Part shown: positions 36,468 through 47,349 of the stretch, in pieces
Layout of the letters: every line of letters starts with the position of its first letter
How positions within the stretch are numbered: the first letter of the stretch is position 1
Assembly: GCA_965276955.1 (NCBI GenBank)
Contig: CBDIBP010000031.1
Coordinates: 1 to 64,000 of the forward strand
Length of the DNA: 64,000 bases
Origin: JABDEZ01 sp965276955
GTDB taxonomy: Bacteria; Bacteroidota; Bacteroidia; Chitinophagales; Chitinophagaceae
Reading direction: 5' to 3'
The notes under the pieces: model-generated
What the model was told of the DNA's origin: nothing
What the model saw: only the letters and a program-made list of their open reading frames with translations
The model's database searches: none
Position numbers and translations under genes: made by a program

Positions 36468-38087
36468 TTATGCCTGTACCTTAACCGTTGTATCTTCTAT
36501 TATTAAGAATTCGTTATTGAATGGTTGCATCGCTTCTTTCAGCACATCGAAGAATCCGTACCCATACTCCAGGAAGTAACTGGAAAAATTCTCCACCCTT
36601 TCCTGCAATCCATTATTGGGAAATATGCTATTCTTCATCTTGGCTATTTTGGCCAGGTGCACCTGCATCTTTCTTTTTTCGGCACGCAGCATTTTTTTCT
36701 CCAGCACCTGCAGCTGGTACTTTATTTTCACCAGCGATGCTTCTGCTGATGCGCGCAGTGTAGGGTCCAGCGTCACGGCCTTTTGTTTCACACGCAACAG
36801 TACCTGCTCTATAGCTATAGACTCTTCGTGCGTTTGCCAGTTGTCTGTGCTGTTCTTTAGCAAGAACCGCTTAATGAGTTCACCTTCTGGTTTAAAAATG
36901 TCTTCAATAGAAAAGTCCAGTTGCTTCCTCATCTTATAATGTACAGGACTGACCCACAACACCGATTGGCGCAACAAAATAGCCGGATAGAAAACACCAT
37001 AATGCTCAAATGCTTTTTTCAATTCCATCCAATATGCTACTTCCGATCCGCCACCTATAAATGCCACATCTGGTAACAGCGTTTCTTGAAATATGCCTCG
37101 CAATATCACATTGGGGCTAAAACGTTCAGGATGGCTATCCAGTTCGGTCATCAGTTCCGGTTCATGCCACTTTATATCCGTATTCACTACTATCCATTCT
37201 GCATCTTTTTTCTCTATACGTTCCCGAATATCATCCTTCAGGTAAAAGAGGTTGATGGCCCTTGGGTATGCCTGCGACTTGTAGTGTACCTCCAGTTGTT
37301 CTATCTGGTCAGTTACCAGCCCGTGTGCCTTCTGGTGCAGCAGGTCATCGCGCATCACCGGGATGAATGCCCGTTTTAGATCGGCATCATCCGGGTTCAA
37401 TATGATGAGCCCATACTGCCCGAACAATTTATTTACCAGGTACTGTGTAGCGCCACCTATAGTATTGTGGTGAAGATATGCTTCAGACAAAATGTTTTTC
37501 AGGTCATCGCTATTGGCACCTGGCGGGCCCAGCAGCTTGAAGAGCACGTTCAGTATAGGTCTCAGACTTTTAGTGTCCATACGCCCTACAGCGCCGGTTT
37601 GGCCATCGCCATCCCATATGTATTTATCGCCATTGTAGCGAAATGTGCCCAACTCTTCTATATCATTATCTTCGCTGCCCATATAGTACACGGGTACAAA
37701 GTTCTTATCGGGGTGCGCTATGTTCAGTTCTTCGGCGAGCTTTATGGCATGTATTATCTTATACACAAAGTACAGGTAGCCGGTCATAAGATTGGGCTGG
37801 TGCGCTGTGCAAATGGTGTAGGTATTTTCCTGCCCCAGCAGCTGCAGGTTATGGGCTACTTTATCGTGCTTGTCCAATTTTATATATTGTTCGTTCAGCA
37901 CTTTTGTAAGCAATACCCGGTCTACTGGATAATTTGCACGGTCTGCTATAGCTGCATCTATACCCTCCCTGTTTGGCCTGTACCTATAAAATGGCTCAAG
38001 AGCAGTATTGCCAGCCAGGTAATCAGTAACAAGTTTTGAGAAAGATCCGGTCTCGCTATACGGTATGTGAGAAAAGCAGGTACCCAC
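36468..38087 (-). CDS. bshC: Bacillithiol synthase, cysteine-adding enzyme
   Basis: 539 residues, normal for BshC. CTAHQPNLMTGYLYFVYK and VPVYYMGSEDNDIEELG are the conserved Rossmann-core motifs, and a C-terminal coiled coil follows (LQVLEKKMLRAEKRKMQV). It adds cysteine to GlcN-malate to make bacillithiol. The YtxJ-like gene at 54.6 kb supports use of this thiol. bshA and bshB are not in the window. Confidence 0.9.
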   Translation of the reverse strand: MGTCFSHIPYSETGSFSKLVTDYLAGNTALEPFYRYRPNREGIDAAIADRANYPVDRVLLTKVLNEQYIKLDKHDKVAHNLQLLGQENTYTICTAHQPNLMTGYLYFVYKIIHAIKLAEELNIAHPDKNFVPVYYMGSEDNDIEELGTFRYNGDKYIWDGDGQTGAVGRMDTKSLRPILNVLFKLLGPPGANSDDLKNILSEAYLHHNTIGGATQYLVNKLFGQYGLIILNPDDADLKRAFIPVMRDDLLHQKAHGLVTDQIEQLEVHYKSQAYPRAINLFYLKDDIRERIEKKDAEWIVVNTDIKWHEPELMTELDSHPERFSPNVILRGIFQETLLPDVAFIGGGSEVAYWMELKKAFEHYGVFYPAILLRQSVLWVSPVHYKMRKQLDFSIEDIFKPEGELIKRFLLKNSTDNWQTHEESIAIEQVLLRVKQKAVTLDPTLRASAEASLVKIKYQLQVLEKKMLRAEKRKMQVHLAKIAKMKNSIFPNNGLQERVENFSSYFLEYGYGFFDVLKEAMQPFNNEFLIIEDTTVKVQA

Positions 38088-38290
38088 GAAAGTTTATTTT
38101 AGGCAGCGAAGTTAAATGTACCTTTTGGATATTATGGTATGCATCCTATAATAAGCGTTTATAAATGCAGATCGCGCTATAACGAATTGCTATGAGCAAT
38201 GGAGAATGACCGTCCCGCTTTGCGATCTTGTTCTAAATAAGTAGTGGGCTGCCAAAGGCAGACCACTACTATACATACTATTATCTTCAA

Positions 38291-39055
38291 CTATATCAAC
38301 GCGCCGCCAGATACTTCTATGCGTTGTCCATTTACCCACTTTGCATCGTCAGAACATAAAAAAGCCACCACTCCGCCTATATCATCGGCCTGTCCTATAC
38401 GTGGTATCGCCGTGATGCTTTTTAACTGCTCCTGCAGTTTCAGGTCGCCCCTTACATGGCCACCGCCAAAATCTGTAGCTATGGCACCGGGTGCAACTAC
38501 ATTCACATTAATGTTGCGTGTGCCCAACTCCTTGGCCATGTACCTGGTCAATACTTCTATCGCGCCCTTCATACTTGCATAAGTACTGGAACCTGGAAAA
38601 GAAAAACGTGCAAGACCGCTGGAGATGTTGACAATAGAGCCATTATCATTGATAAGTGGTAATGCCTTTTGAGTGAGAAAGAATACACCCTTGAAGTGAA
38701 TATTCAATTGCTCATCAAACTTCTCTTCTGTCACCTCTGCGAATGGCGCATAGTAGCCAATACCGGCATTGTTCACCAGGCAGTCGAAATGATCTGTGCC
38801 AAACACAGAGGTTAGTGTACGTGCTACTTCTTTGTAGAAGGCATCGAAGCTTTTTACATCTCCGGTGTTTAGCTGCAGTGCGGCGGCTTTCCTGCCCATT
38901 TGCTCTATTTCAGTCACTACTGCCTTAGCTGCTTCCTCGTTGCTGTTGTAAGTGAGCAACACATCTTTACCGCTTTTTGCCAGCTGTAAAGCCATATCCC
39001 TTCCCAGACCACGGCTGCCGCCGGTCACCAAGGCAATTTTGTTGTTTGTTGACAT
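38291..39055 (-). CDS. SDR-family oxidoreductase
   Basis: 254 residues. TGGSRGLGRDMA is the NAD(P) motif, NNAG the structural motif, and YASMK the catalytic Tyr-x3-Lys. PGAIATDFGGG and WVNGQRIEVSGG follow the classical FabG-like pattern. The substrate is unknown. It forms a group with the next SDR and an AraC regulator, all on minus. Confidence 0.85.
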   Translation of the reverse strand: MSTNNKIALVTGGSRGLGRDMALQLAKSGKDVLLTYNSNEEAAKAVVTEIEQMGRKAAALQLNTGDVKSFDAFYKEVARTLTSVFGTDHFDCLVNNAGIGYYAPFAEVTEEKFDEQLNIHFKGVFFLTQKALPLINDNGSIVNISSGLARFSFPGSSTYASMKGAIEVLTRYMAKELGTRNINVNVVAPGAIATDFGGGHVRGDLKLQEQLKSITAIPRIGQADDIGGVVAFLCSDDAKWVNGQRIEVSGGALI

Positions 39056-39102
39056 TGTTTTTGTTTTATAGTAGTTTAAGAATTATGTTTATTAATTAGA
39101 TC

Positions 39103-39876
39103 TTACTTCCAATTGCTTTGCCCTACTTTGCTGGTTTGGGCCAATATCAGCTCCGGCGCCAGCCGGCTCATAACATTCAATAGCTTGGCTATGCCGGGAT
39201 ATATCTCCAATTTATCCTTCTTCATTCCGTTAATAGCTATCTCTACCAGGTTACCTGGCTCCATCATTGTTTTAGGATTAAAGCCTTCTTCCTGCAAGAA
39301 CTTATCATTCAGCGGCGTGCTGGAAGCCGGGGCTACCAGTTCAAATACTTTGATACTTGTATTTTGCAGCTGCACACGCAGCGACTTGGTATAGGAGCGC
39401 AGCCCCGCCTTGGTAGCGCCATATATGGGCGATATTGGGAAGGGGACCAACGCCAGTCCTGATGTTACATTCAGTATAGCCGCATTATTCATGTTTTTCA
39501 GGTATGGTAAAAATTGCTGCACCATCCGTATAGGCCCCATCAGGTTTATCTCTATTTCCCGGGTTATATCCAACAGGTCGATAGTAATATCGTGCAGGTT
39601 TATTTTGCGCATCTCCCCGGCATTATTGATCAATATGTTCAGTTCAGGGAATTGGTTGGTCACCTGCTGTTGCAGCTGCACGATGGCGGCAGGGTCGCTT
39701 ACATCACTTTTAAAGGTATGCACACCGGGCAGGCTCTTTTTTACCTGGTCCAGCTTTGCCTGGTCCCGGCCGGTGATGATAACCGTGTTGCCCATTGCAA
39801 GGAAACGAGTTGCAAATTCCAGACCCAAACCGCTTGTACCTCCTGTTATAAGTATCGTATTGCCTTTTAATTCCAT
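39103..39876 (-). CDS. SDR-family oxidoreductase (DltE-like)
   Basis: 257 residues. TGGTSGLGLEFA, NNAGEMRKINL and YGATKAG give cofactor and catalytic motifs. The C-terminus resembles the DltE-type short-chain dehydrogenases (PASSTPLNDKF). The substrate is unknown. It is between the AraC regulator and the other SDR. Confidence 0.83.
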   Translation of the reverse strand: MELKGNTILITGGTSGLGLEFATRFLAMGNTVIITGRDQAKLDQVKKSLPGVHTFKSDVSDPAAIVQLQQQVTNQFPELNILINNAGEMRKINLHDITIDLLDITREIEINLMGPIRMVQQFLPYLKNMNNAAILNVTSGLALVPFPISPIYGATKAGLRSYTKSLRVQLQNTSIKVFELVAPASSTPLNDKFLQEEGFNPKTMMEPGNLVEIAINGMKKDKLEIYPGIAKLLNVMSRLAPELILAQTSKVGQSNWK

Positions 39877-39976
39877 CGCTGTGTCGTTTCAATTTTGACA
39901 ATACAAAGGTCAGGCGAAAACGTATTCCAGCAGTTGCGACATTCGATCCATTATTTGCAAAATTCACACAATGGGG

Positions 39977-40933
39977 TTATGAACGAAAGGCTATGGGCGA
40001 AAAATTGGTCTGCTTCCTGAAAAAGTTGGAGAAATGGGCTACCTCTTCAAAACCCAGTGAATATGCTATCTCCGATATGTTCCAGTCTGTTTGTTTCAGT
40101 AGTATCTTAGCTTCCTGCACCAGCCTGCTGCTGATGAGAGCCGTAGTGGTCTTACCTGTATTTTCTTTCAGCACTTTATTCAGGTGGTTCACGTGTACTG
40201 AGAGGCGGTCTGCATAGTCTTTAGCTGTGCGCAGGTCCAGCTTTTGGTTGGGCGATTCTATTGGGAATTGTCGCTCCAGCAACTCTATGAATAGGGACGA
40301 TACTCTTGCCGATGCATTGTGACTGGTGTATAATTTGGTAAGTGGCTGTAGCTTCTGCCCATAGTGTATCACCTCCAGTATGTAGTTGCGTATCAGGTCG
40401 TATTTATAGGCGTAAGTGGAAGCTATTTCTTCGTACATTTTTTTGAAGATGGCATTAAGGTCTGCCGTCTGGTCTTCGGTAAGCTGGAATACAGGATACC
40501 CGCCTGGACTGAATATAGGCAAGTCGTCCAGCACTACTCCGCTTTTGCTCGGCAGCAGGAAATCGGCTGTAAAAATGCAGAAGAAGCCGCTCTGGTCATA
40601 GTCCTGCGGGCGCCAGTTATAGGGTATTTTGGGGGTAGCGAACAGCAATGCACTCTGTTCTATTTCAAATACCTTATCTGCAAACTCTGCAATGTTACGC
40701 CCGCGCACCAGGCTTATCTTATAGTATTCCCTGCGGTTGTAGGGCATGTATGCCCCGGTAGTTTCCTTTACCCGTTGCGCTACCTCACTAATGTTGAATA
40801 TATTGAAATGCCCTATCTCTTTATTGATACCTTCTGGCAAGAGTGCATTAACGCCATTCTCATTTATAGCCCCGGCCGAGCGGTAGAAATCATCAAGTGT
40901 AGTAACATCCATAGCTTCAGTTGTAAAATTCAA
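39977..40933 (-). CDS. AraC-family transcriptional regulator
   Basis: 318 residues with a cupin-like N-terminal sensing part and two C-terminal helix-turn-helix motifs (YADRLSVHVNHLNKVLKENTG and ISEIAYSLGFEEVAHFSNFFRKQTNFSP). It is upstream of and on the same strand as the two SDR genes, so it probably controls them. Confidence 0.88.
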   Translation of the reverse strand: MNFTTEAMDVTTLDDFYRSAGAINENGVNALLPEGINKEIGHFNIFNISEVAQRVKETTGAYMPYNRREYYKISLVRGRNIAEFADKVFEIEQSALLFATPKIPYNWRPQDYDQSGFFCIFTADFLLPSKSGVVLDDLPIFSPGGYPVFQLTEDQTADLNAIFKKMYEEIASTYAYKYDLIRNYILEVIHYGQKLQPLTKLYTSHNASARVSSLFIELLERQFPIESPNQKLDLRTAKDYADRLSVHVNHLNKVLKENTGKTTTALISSRLVQEAKILLKQTDWNISEIAYSLGFEEVAHFSNFFRKQTNFSPIAFRS

Positions 40934-41093
40934 ATGTACGCCATTTCATTTTGCAAGGATATAACGTATGAGATACCAACAATAGGCCACCTCTATAGCA
41001 AATGAAATGATGGTAGCTATTGATACAGCCTGTCAAGTTTCATTAAAATGATATTTTTACGGATCACCTGCTGTATAAAAAGCACTAAGCACC

Positions 41094-41799
41094 ATGTCCA
41101 ATAGCATAAAGAACTGGAACGAAGACGACCGCCCTCGGGAGAAAATGCTGCAACGCTCGGCCCAGGCGCTCACTGATGCTGAGTTGCTGACCATACTTAT
41201 ATCCAGCGGCACCAGGGAAAAAAGTGCACTGGAGCTGGCGCGCGAGGTACTGGCCCTGGCACACAACAACCTGGGCGAACTGGGCAGACTTAATATTGCA
41301 GAACTGCAAAAGATAAAAGGTATTGGCGAAGCCCGGGCTATAACCATAGCGGCCTCTATGGAGCTGGGCCGCCGCAGGCAACTGAGCGTGGGGCTCGACA
41401 GGTATATCGTTCACCAAAAGCAGCCCACGCTAGCCGAGCGTGGCCAGTGCCCCTGCTGCAAGACCTGGCCCACGAGGCGCATGTGCGTACTGTACCTGAA
41501 CCGCGCCAATAAGGTGATACGGCACGAGATAGTAAGCAACGGCGGCCTATGGCGGGCACGGTGGTAGATATACGCATTATACTCAAAGAACGCGCTGCTC
41601 AACAATGCGAGTAACGCTGGTAATAGCCCACAACCACCCATCGGGCAGCAAGCACGGCCCAGCCAGGGAGGATATAGCAGCTTACCGAGCGAAACTGCGG
41701 GAAGCCGCCGCCACTTATGGATATTAAAGCTGCTGGACCATATAATAATTGCAGGCAATGCAATTATATGAGCATGTCGCCGACGAGGGCCTGCTGTGA
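41094..41799 (+). CDS. radC: RadC-like JAB/MPN protein, several frameshifts
   Basis: The first 100 residues are intact (KNWNEDDRPREKMLQRSAQALTDAELL; then the helix-hairpin-helix IAELQKIKGIGEARA). From about 41405 the frame changes at least five times. Across frames I can read VLYLNRANKVIRHEIVSNGG, AHNHPSGS and LLDHIIIAGN, the JAMM/MPN core, ending DEGLL. All motifs survive, so the ancestral gene is complete. It is either a young pseudogene or poor sequence. Confidence 0.75.
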
Positions 41800-41877
41800 A
41801 TAACAGTGTATAATGCGTAACTTGCAATCTTTCAAATTAAAATAGGCGGTCAAATAGTTTTGCCATGCTCGTAGCGA

Positions 41878-42868
41878 ATGCTTAAGATCGGAATATTTGG
41901 GGCAGGCCATCTCGGCAAAATACATATACAGCAATGGCTGCAAGTTGCTGACGTACAGGTAGTAGGCTTTTACGACCCTAATGACGAGCAGGCAGAACTG
42001 GCTATACAGCAGTATAAAGTTCCCCGTTTTACGGACGTAGAGCAACTGATAGCTGCCTGTGATGCCCTGGATGTGGTAACCACCACAATAGTACACTACG
42101 ACATAGCTAAGAAGTGCCTGCTGGCCGGTAAGCACTTATTTATAGAAAAACCTCTTGCCCACACCCTGCAGGAAGCCGCAGAGCTGGTGCAACTGGTAAA
42201 GGAAGCCAATGTAAAATGCCAGGTAGGCCATGTGGAGCGCTACAATCCTGCATTTATAGCTCTTGATAACGTAGCTGCTAAAGCCCATGTTCATAGAAGG
42301 GCACAGGCTGGCACAGTTCAATCCCCGGGGTACCGATGTATCTGTGATACTGGACCTGATGATACATGATATTGATATTGTGATGCACCTGGTGAAATCT
42401 CCCGTTCGTCGCATTTCTGCCAGCGGGGTAGCTGTAATCAGCGAGAATGCCGATATAGCTAATGCCCGTATAGAGTTTGACAACGGTTGTGTGGCCAACC
42501 TTACAGCCAGCCGCATATCACTTAAAAAAATGCGCAAGCTTCGCCTGTTCCAGCGCGATGCATACATAGGCATAGACTTCCTGGAAAAAAAGACCGAGAT
42601 CATAAAACTTAAAGACCCCGGAGAAGCAAAACTAATGACCGATTTCCCAATAGATATGGGCAACGGCAGAATAAAAAGATAATATCTGTACAACCTCCCA
42701 GAGATAGCCCCGACAAACGCCATTAACGCAGAACTGGCTGAGTTTGCACGTGCGGTGCTGCAAGACAAACCGGTACGCGTGAGCGTATATGATGGCTACC
42801 AGGCTATGGATGTAGCGCACCAGATATTAAAAAAGATGAGTTTGCACAACGAGTTGCACAATGTTTAA
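41878..42868 (+). CDS. Gfo/Idh/MocA-family oxidoreductase, frameshifted
   Basis: IGIFGAGHLGKIHIQQW is the NAD(P)-binding fold, and KHLFIEKPLAHT is the EKP motif. The frame breaks near 42285, continues as MFIEGHRLAQFNPRGTDVSV and LDLMIHDIDIVMHL, breaks again near 42680 and ends KMSLHNELHNV. The protein is about 325 residues when joined. In this clade the homologue is often near lipid A or envelope genes; here a sugar transferase follows. A -7 box TAGTTTTG lies at 41855-41862. Confidence 0.78.
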
Positions 42869-42917
42869 CCAAGTATCACGTTATTGAAAAAGTAGGTACA
42901 ACAGCTATAGCAGTATA

Positions 42918-43820
42918 ATGATCAAATATTTTACATTAATTTTTACTTGCACAGTTGTGTTATTGGCAGGGTGCAATATTATTAACCCATCAGAGCCAAC
43001 ACCTACCTATATACATATTGATTCTATTAATACGTTTGTAAATAACGATCCCGCTACATTTACGGCAGCAGCTCTCATGATGTCAATACCGTATTTGCTA
43101 TTTACAACGGCATCAACAGATTGGTGTATTCGAGCCTGCCTTGCTACGTTCCCGGTTATCAAACTACCCCGGGCGCACAGCTTGTTTTACAACCCGGTAT
43201 AGCTATAAACGGCTTTAATGACCAGGAAGGCGCATATCCCTTTTATACCCAGGCTATAGACACACTTGTCCCGCAGGCCGGGAAAGATAGTTAACTACAA
43301 GCCCAATACTAGGTTATCTTTCCAATACAACATTCCCTTTCATGGATGCATTTGAGCTTTCAAAACATTGGCGCCCAATTTATTGCACAACCCTAATGGT
43401 AAAATTGGTATTCTTACAATGGTTGGCCCGTCAGACTCTGCATATGAGGGTAAGGGCTATGTAGATAATTCATGAATTTCCTGAACTGCAGATAGCGCTA
43501 CGGTATCCAGCAATCAGCCTATACCGCTGCCCAGCAACAAGTCGGTATTTTGTGAGTTGAACTATAAAAGCAACATACCTATTGCTGTGGGGCTGATCCC
43601 AATACCTAGTAGTGGTAGTGGCCTCCCCGTTGTCGCACATTTCAACAATATAGCATTTGCGCCAACCACAAAATGGACAAAGATATACCTGAGCCTTACA
43701 GAGATAATTGCAACATACCCGACCAGCACTTATACCTTAGCCATAAAAGGACTTGTACCCTATGGGCAGGCAAGTGGCTATGCAGAATTCGATAACATTA
43801 AAATAGTAACATCGAAATAG
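42918..43820 (+). CDS. Lipoprotein of unknown function, frameshifted
   Basis: A signal peptide and lipobox (VVLLAGC) start the protein, which is intact for about 50 residues, then switches frame at about 43070 and several more times. The last 87 residues (from 43557) are in frame again and end GYAEFDNIKIVTSK. That last part resembles a jelly-roll, carbohydrate-binding-like lipoprotein domain. No function is assigned. Indels are dense here. Confidence 0.55.
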
Positions 43821-43821
43821 C

Positions 43822-45250
43822 ATGCGGCTAACCCCTATAAAAAAGAGGGCGATACGGCAGCTGGTGGTGCTCGATTACCTTGCAGCATTACTGGCGTGGT
43901 GCTTTTTCTGGATATACCGCCAGCATGTATTATTCAAGGCGGGTATCACAGACACGCTGCAGGTGTTCCACCCAATTGACTACCTGTATGGCATTGTCAT
44001 CATTCCTGCCGGGTGGCTATTCCTCTATCATTTATCCGGCACCTATTTCGACCTCTATCGCAAATCGCGCCTCAACGAGATCAACCGTACCCTTATCTCC
44101 TGTATCATAGGCTGCGTAGTAGTATCCCTTACCGTGTTTGCAAATGATGAAAAGGACTATTCCTACTTCATCAGTATGACCGGGCACTACCTGCTGATAC
44201 AAACCGCTTTTACAATGGCATTCCGCCTGTTCATTTTCAGTGTGGTGAAGCGCAACCTGGTAAAGGGCAAAGTAGGTTTTAAAACACTTATTATTGGTGG
44301 CAATCAGCAGGCTATCAATGTATATAAACAGGTAGTAGACAATCCTAAGGTCCTGGGCAATATATTCGCAGGTTTTATATACTCCAGTAAAGAAGCCAGC
44401 AATGGCATGAGCAAGCTGTTGCCACAACTGGGCCACCTGGGTGAGCTGGAGAACATTATAGACCAATACAGCATTGAAGAAGTTATTATAGCTGTAGACT
44501 CTTCAGAGCACCACCTGCTTGAGAATATTATCACCCGCCTCTGCTATCGCCCCGTGGTGGTAAAGGTGCTGCCCGATTTCTACGACATCCTATCGGGTTC
44601 GGTAAAGACCAGCAATGTATACGATGCTGTACTCATACACATACACCCCGACCTGATGCCCGACTGGCAGCGCGTATGCAAGCGTATGATAGACATAGTG
44701 TCTTCATGTTACTGCATTGGTGCTGCTGTCCCCATTGCTTTTATTTTCTGCATTAAGGGTATGCGTCTTTTCATCCAAAGGCCCAATTATCTACAAGCAG
44801 GAGCGTATAGGCATTTTCGGTCGCCCGTTCTGCATTTACAAGTTCCGCTCTATGTACCAGGAGGCTGAGGAGACCGGCCCGGCCCTGTCCAGCAAGGAAG
44901 ACCCACGCATTACTCCCTGGGGGCGTTTTATGCGCAAATGGCGCATAGATGAACTGCCACAGTTCGTGAACATACTAAAGGGGGATATGAGCCTGGTGGG
45001 CCCAAGACCCGAGCGTAAGTATTACATAGATATCATCAGCCACACCCACCCGCACTACAAGTACCTGCACAAGGTAAAACCCGGTCTTACTTCATGGGGT
45101 ATGGTGCAATATGGATATGCCGAGAATGTTACCGAAATGATAGATCGTATGAAGTACGACCTTCTATATATAGAGAACTGCTCCCTGGCGCTCGATATCA
45201 AGATCATGCTCTACACCTTTATTGTATTGGTGCAGGGAAGGGGCAAATAA
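43822..45250 (+). CDS. Polyprenyl glycosylphosphotransferase (WcaJ-like), frameshifted
   Basis: The N-terminal part has four to five transmembrane helices and a CoA-binding-like Rossmann segment (KTLIIGGNQQAINVYKQV). The C-terminal catalytic domain carries KFRSMYQEAEE, DPRITPWGRFMRKWRIDELPQ and LVGPRPERKYY, the signature of phosphosugar transferases that start lipid-linked polysaccharide synthesis. The frame breaks near 44705-44770, and the two frames overlap around the single membrane helix. The joined length of about 475 residues is normal. Confidence 0.85.
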
Positions 45251-45290
45251 TAGCACTCTCATTTTCTTCCACTCTTTTCCAATACCGTAT

Positions 45291-45298
45291 TATCTTTG
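45291..45298 (+). promoter_or_regulatory. -7 box of gcvT
   Basis: TATCTTTG, an exact TAnnTTTG, lies 28 bp before the chosen gcvT ATG. It overlaps the alternative ATG at 45296, so that upstream start is unlikely. No TTG at the right distance is seen. Confidence 0.45.
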
Positions 45299-45325
45299 CG
45301 GCAGCTTAAAAAAACAGCCTGCAGT

Positions 45326-46411
45326 ATGAAGAATACCCCGTTTACACAAAAGCACATAGCCCTTGGGGCAAAAATGGCCGAATTTGCCGGATATAATATG
45401 CCCATATCTTATACCGGCATCAATGAAGAGCACCATGCTGTGCGCAGCAATGCAGGGGTATTTGACGTGAGCCACATGGGCGAATTCATGATAAAGGGTC
45501 CTCATGCGCTCGACCTCATTCAGCGTGTTACCAGCAACGATGCCTCAAAACTTACTAATGGTAAAGCACAGTATAGCTGCCTGCCTAATAATGATGGTGG
45601 TATTGTTGATGACCTGCTGGTATACTGCGTAGAAGAGAATAAGACCTACATGCTGGTGGTAAATGCATCGAACATAGAAAAAGACTGGAACTGGATAAGC
45701 AGCCACAATACTGCAGGTGCAGAGATGCACAACATAAGTGATAAAACAGGCCTGCTGGCCATACAAGGCCCGCACGCCACAGCTATAATGCAGGAGCTTA
45801 CCGATATGGACATCACCAACCTGAAATACTACACCTTCACTAAGGGCAAGTTCGCAGGTGTAGACAATGTGATAGTAAGCGCCACAGGCTATACCGGCGC
45901 CGGTGGTGTGGAAATATATTTTGAGGATAAAGGTGACGACGCGGAAAAGATATGGAACGAGATAATGCGCGTAGGCGAGCCAAAAGGCCTGAAACCTATA
46001 GGCCTTGCTGCAAGGGATACCCTGCGTCTAGAAAAAGGTTTCTGCCTGTATGGTAATGATATCGACGATACCACATCTCCACTGGAAGCTGGCCTAGGCT
46101 GGATCACCAAGTTCACCAAAGATTTTACCGCACGCCCCATACTGGAAGCACAGAAAGCAGCCGGCGTGCAGCGCAAACTGGTAGGCTTGGAAATGGTAGA
46201 CAAAGGCATACCGCGCCACCACTACAAGATACAGAACGCCGCCGGCGAGGAAATTGGTTTCATTACATCGGGCACACAGGCGCCGTCACTGGGCAAAGCT
46301 ATTGGTATGGGCTACGTGCGCACAGATGCCGCTGCCGAGGGTACCGATGTATTTGTAATGATACGCGACAAGGCTGTGAAGGCACAAGTAGTGAAATTAC
46401 CATTTGCTTAA
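45326..46411 (+). CDS. gcvT: Glycine cleavage system T protein (aminomethyltransferase)
   Basis: 361 residues from ATG 45326 (MKNTPFTQKHIALGAKM). The frame extends to 45296 but that covers the -7 box. VFDVSHMGEFMIKG, LLVYCVEENKTYMLVVNASN and GLAARDTLRLEKGFCLYG are T-protein motifs for tetrahydrofolate binding. It releases ammonia and makes methylene-THF from the aminomethyl-lipoyl H protein. gcvH and gcvP are not adjacent. Confidence 0.92.
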   Translation: MKNTPFTQKHIALGAKMAEFAGYNMPISYTGINEEHHAVRSNAGVFDVSHMGEFMIKGPHALDLIQRVTSNDASKLTNGKAQYSCLPNNDGGIVDDLLVYCVEENKTYMLVVNASNIEKDWNWISSHNTAGAEMHNISDKTGLLAIQGPHATAIMQELTDMDITNLKYYTFTKGKFAGVDNVIVSATGYTGAGGVEIYFEDKGDDAEKIWNEIMRVGEPKGLKPIGLAARDTLRLEKGFCLYGNDIDDTTSPLEAGLGWITKFTKDFTARPILEAQKAAGVQRKLVGLEMVDKGIPRHHYKIQNAAGEEIGFITSGTQAPSLGKAIGMGYVRTDAAAEGTDVFVMIRDKAVKAQVVKLPFA

Positions 46412-46435
46412 AACATACATATAACAAGCTATTTT

Positions 46436-46467
46436 AAGAGGCATCCAGCAATAGTTGGATGCCTCTT
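46436..46467 (+). terminator. Terminator after gcvT
   Basis: AAGAGGCATCCA and TGGATGCCTCTT form a 12-bp stem with an 8-nt loop, 24 bp after the gcvT stop. Confidence 0.7.
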
Positions 46468-46568
46468 GCACATTTGTAACGGCATACAAAAAAGGAATAA
46501 ATAAATGCGGGCAGCGATGTAAACTTTTTAGTTTCTTTGTACCCTGATCAGCCTTCAAACAATCTTAC

Positions 46569-47279
46569 ATGCTACCTAAGTACAATCGTATACTGCTTAA
46601 ACTTTCCGGTGAATCATTAATGGGCGACCGCAACTATGGCATATCGCCAGAAATGCTGGACCTGTATGCTAAGGAGATAAAGACCATTACCGACCTGGGT
46701 GTGCAGGTAGCAGTGGTAATAGGCGGTGGCAATATATACAGGGGCATGAATGAGGCAGAAACAGGGATAGAACGCGCCCAGGGGGACTATATGGGTATGC
46801 TGGCCACCGTCATCAACGGCATGGCGCTGCAGGCTGCCTTGGAACGCGCTGGTGTGAATACCCGCCTGCAAAGCGCTATAAAAATGGAACAAATAGCAGA
46901 GCCATATATACGCCGCCGTGCCATGCGCCATCTGGAAAAAGGCCGGGTAGTGATATTTGGTGCCGGTACGGGTAACCCATACTTCACTACCGATACTGCA
47001 GGATCACTTAGGGCTATAGAAATAAATGCAGATGTGATACTGAAAGGTACACGTGTAGATGGCATATACACTGCCGATCCTGAAAAAGACCCTACTGCTA
47101 CCCGCTATGCTACCATCAGCTTTAGCGAGGTCATCAGCAAGGGCCTGAAGGTAATGGATATGACCGCATTCACACTGTGCCAGGAGAACAACCTGCCCAT
47201 CATCGTATTTGACATGAACACGGCCGGCAACTTGCTGAATGTAATATCTGGCAAGGCTGTAGGCACACTGGTAAGCTAA
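46569..47279 (+). CDS. pyrH: UMP kinase
   Basis: 236 residues of the amino-acid kinase fold. LLKLSGESLMG, VIGGGNIYRG, TRLQSAIKMEQIAEPYIRRRAMRHLEKGRVVIF and DGIYTADPEKDP are the bacterial UMP kinase signatures. It phosphorylates UMP to UDP. Single-gene unit. Confidence 0.95.
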   Translation: MLPKYNRILLKLSGESLMGDRNYGISPEMLDLYAKEIKTITDLGVQVAVVIGGGNIYRGMNEAETGIERAQGDYMGMLATVINGMALQAALERAGVNTRLQSAIKMEQIAEPYIRRRAMRHLEKGRVVIFGAGTGNPYFTTDTAGSLRAIEINADVILKGTRVDGIYTADPEKDPTATRYATISFSEVISKGLKVMDMTAFTLCQENNLPIIVFDMNTAGNLLNVISGKAVGTLVS

Positions 47280-47296
47280 TAGTACCGAATTATATA

Positions 47297-47340
47297 TAAA
47301 AGCAATAACCCCAGACCATCGTCTGGGGTTATTGCTTTTA
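47297..47340. terminator. Strong bidirectional terminator
   Basis: A perfect 20-bp stem (TAAAAGCAATAACCCCAGAC and its complement) with a CATC loop lies between the convergent pyrH and vWA genes. Confidence 0.88.
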
Positions 47341-47349
47341 TACTGGCAC

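Noticed and set aside
41094..43820. Region read as true pseudogenes
   Set aside because: Every domain motif survives across frames and the indels cluster with those in sucC, so sequence error is the simpler reading. I kept these as genes with a warning.
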